From an uncultured Roseburia sp. (GTDB lineage Bacteria > Bacillota > Clostridia > Lachnospirales > Lachnospiraceae): DNA of 7,065 bases. Below are positions 5,836 through 7,065 of this stretch, piece after piece (the first letter of the stretch is position 1; each line of letters begins with the position of its first letter). The notes beneath the pieces were generated by a model, which was not told where the DNA came from, made no database searches, and was given only the letters and a program-made list of their open reading frames with translations. The position numbers and the translations under genes were made by a program. The stretch spans positions 1-7,065 of the forward strand of contig CAKRCJ010000114.1 in the NCBI GenBank assembly GCA_934307185.1. The letters run 5' to 3'.

Positions 5836-6669
5836 ATGAAATTCACGAAAATGCATGGCTGTGGAAATGATTATGTATATGTAAATTGCCTCGAAGAGAA
5901 GATAGAGAACCCGGAAAAAGCAGCACAGATAGTAAGTGACAGACATTTTGGAATTGGTTCGGACGGATTGATTTTAATCTGTCCTTCCGATAAAGCTGAT
6001 TTTTTTATGAGAATGTATAATGCAGATGGTTCCGATGGAGTGATGTGCGGAAACGGAATACGGTGTGTGGCAAAGTATGTTTACGACCATCACATGACGG
6101 ATAAGACACAGATTTCCATTGAGACTGAAGCAGGAATTAAGTATTTAGACCTTACGGTGGAAAATGGTAAAGTTACACTTGTAAAAGTGGATATGGGCGA
6201 GCCAATTTTAACACCGGCAGATATACCGGTGGTTTCGGAAAAAGAACGTGTGATAGATGAGCCGATTGAAGTGGCAGGAAAAGAATGGAGAATGACCTGT
6301 GTATCCATGGGTAATCCACACGCGGTTGTGTTTGTTCCAAGTACGAAAGAGTTAGAGATTGAAAAGGTCGGACCATATTTTGAAAACCATAAGGTATTTC
6401 CAAAGCGTGTCAACACAGAGTTTGTACAGCTAATCAGCCGCTCGGAGATGAATATGAGAGTATGGGAGCGTGGCTCCGGAGAGACATTAGCCTGTGGAAC
6501 CGGAACCTGTGCGAGCGTTATGGCATGCATTTTAAACGGATATACAGACAATAAAGTGCTTGTGCATCTGCTCGGCGGTGACCTTAGCATTGAATATGAC
6601 GAAAAGACAAATCATATTTTTATGACAGGTCCGGCAACGACAGTATTTGAGGGTGAGATTGAAATTTAG
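5836..6669 (+). CDS. dapF: Diaminopimelate epimerase
   Basis: Cofactor-independent cytoplasmic epimerase of 277 aa, a typical length, that converts LL-diaminopimelate to meso-diaminopimelate. The product is both the lysine precursor and the cross-linking residue of peptidoglycan. The opening [12 protein letters not shown] is the family N-terminus. GSDGLILI at 41-48 and [16 protein letters not shown] at 62-77 carry the first catalytic cysteine, Cys71. GNPHAV at 159-164 is conserved, and [17 protein letters not shown] at 211-227 carries the second catalytic cysteine, Cys220. Both cysteines are intact, so the enzyme should be active. A MurE-type gene follows after 30 nt in the same direction, which points to cotranscription. 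Confidence 0.97.
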   Translation: MKFTKMHGCGNDYVYVNCLEEKIENPEKAAQIVSDRHFGIGSDGLILICPSDKADFFMRMYNADGSDGVMCGNGIRCVAKYVYDHHMTDKTQISIETEAGIKYLDLTVENGKVTLVKVDMGEPILTPADIPVVSEKERVIDEPIEVAGKEWRMTCVSMGNPHAVVFVPSTKELEIEKVGPYFENHKVFPKRVNTEFVQLISRSEMNMRVWERGSGETLACGTGTCASVMACILNGYTDNKVLVHLLGGDLSIEYDEKTNHIFMTGPATTVFEGEIEI

Positions 6670-6699
6670 ACAGCAGGAAGAAAGAAGAGGTTCATTCAA

Positions 6700-7065
6700 A
6701 TGAAATTAATTGATTTATTAGAGCGTATGCCATATGAGCTGGTGCAGGGAGATGTGAATACAGAGGTTGGCACACTTGTTTATGATTCCAGAAAAGTAGA
6801 AAATAATTCTGTTTTTGTATGTATTTCCGGCAGTGTGAAAGATGCACATGAATTTATCCCGGATGTTGTTGCAAAAGGAGCGGCAGCAGTCATCGTAGAA
6901 AAGGATGTGAAAGTCCCGGAGCATGTGACTGTTATCCGTGTGGAAAATACCCGCTATGCTTTGGCATGCATGTCAGCAGCATATTTCAACCATCCGGCAG
7001 AAAAATTAAAGACAATCGGAATTACCGGAACAAAAGGAAAAACGACAACCACCTATATGATTAAG
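6700..7065 (+). CDS. murE: UDP-N-acetylmuramyl-tripeptide synthetase, MurE type (3' end outside window)
   Basis: The first 122 residues of a Mur ligase, which in the cytoplasm adds the third amino acid to UDP-MurNAc-L-Ala-D-Glu using ATP. The N-terminal domain shows LVYDSRKVENNSVFVCISG at 26-44, including the DSR motif that contacts the UDP-MurNAc substrate in MurE. The segment DAHEFIPDVVAKGAAAVIVE at 48-67 follows, and then the ATP-binding loop GITGTKGKTTTT at 107-118. The loop reads GTKGKTT where the best-known MurE proteins have GTNGKTT; Gly, Lys and Thr are all kept. A purine-rich site (GAAGAGG at 6684-6690) lies 9 nt before the ATG. Position directly after dapF suggests meso-diaminopimelate as the added residue, but the specificity motif (DNPR in such enzymes) lies beyond the window. 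A paralogue with another role, or MurF, is less likely. Confidence 0.88.
   Translation, partial: MKLIDLLERMPYELVQGDVNTEVGTLVYDSRKVENNSVFVCISGSVKDAHEFIPDVVAKGAAAVIVEKDVKVPEHVTVIRVENTRYALACMSAAYFNHPAEKLKTIGITGTKGKTTTTYMIK

Noticed and set aside
6090..6590. Open frames on the - strand across dapF
   Set aside because: They are antisense to a fully convincing dapF with both catalytic cysteines and have no recognisable protein features.

Overview
The window reads as an ordinary chromosomal segment of a low-to-moderate GC Gram-positive anaerobe, most likely a clostridial Lachnospiraceae-type bacterium. This rests on strong AGGAGG-type ribosome binding sites, the long CBS/DRTGG form of family II pyrophosphatase that is typical of Clostridia, a PTS with a free-standing EIIA, and a meso-diaminopimelate pathway gene next to a MurE ligase. 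The taxonomic call is inference from protein style; no rRNA gene is present. There is no phage, transposon, CRISPR, tRNA or defence-type content.

Layout. (1) Bases 1-2005, + strand: the 3' part of a glucose-family PTS EIIA gene, a 78-nt gap with a stem-loop, then a complete EIICB permease resembling NagE (N-acetylglucosamine). A 10-bp stem-loop terminator at 2069-2095 closes this unit. (2) Bases 2113-3077: a good sigma-A promoter with an extended -10 drives a tail-anchored coiled-coil protein of unknown function, built from 14-residue and then 11-residue tandem repeats. (3) Bases 3161-4816: a nucleotide-regulated manganese-dependent inorganic pyrophosphatase, 83 nt downstream and perhaps cotranscribed. 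(4) Bases 4830-5684, - strand: a cupin-type AraC-family regulator, convergent with the pyrophosphatase gene (13 nt between stop codons). (5) Bases 5685-5835: a divergent promoter region with a repeated CGCACA motif. (6) Bases 5836-7065, + strand: dapF, then the start of a murE-type gene cut by the window end.

How the genes fit together. The PTS pair would import and phosphorylate an amino sugar or glucose-type sugar, taking phosphate from HPr through EIIA His to EIIB Cys. DapF makes meso-diaminopimelate, which a MurE ligase would add to the peptidoglycan stem peptide, so dapF-murE is a substrate-consumer pair. The pyrophosphatase removes PPi from biosynthesis and is probably tuned by adenine nucleotides. 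The AraC regulator shares an intergenic region with dapF, but its effector and targets cannot be read from sequence.

The least explained element is the repeat-built, membrane-anchored coiled-coil protein. I found no convincing evidence of a wholly new multi-gene system; the other findings are modest regulatory or architectural points.
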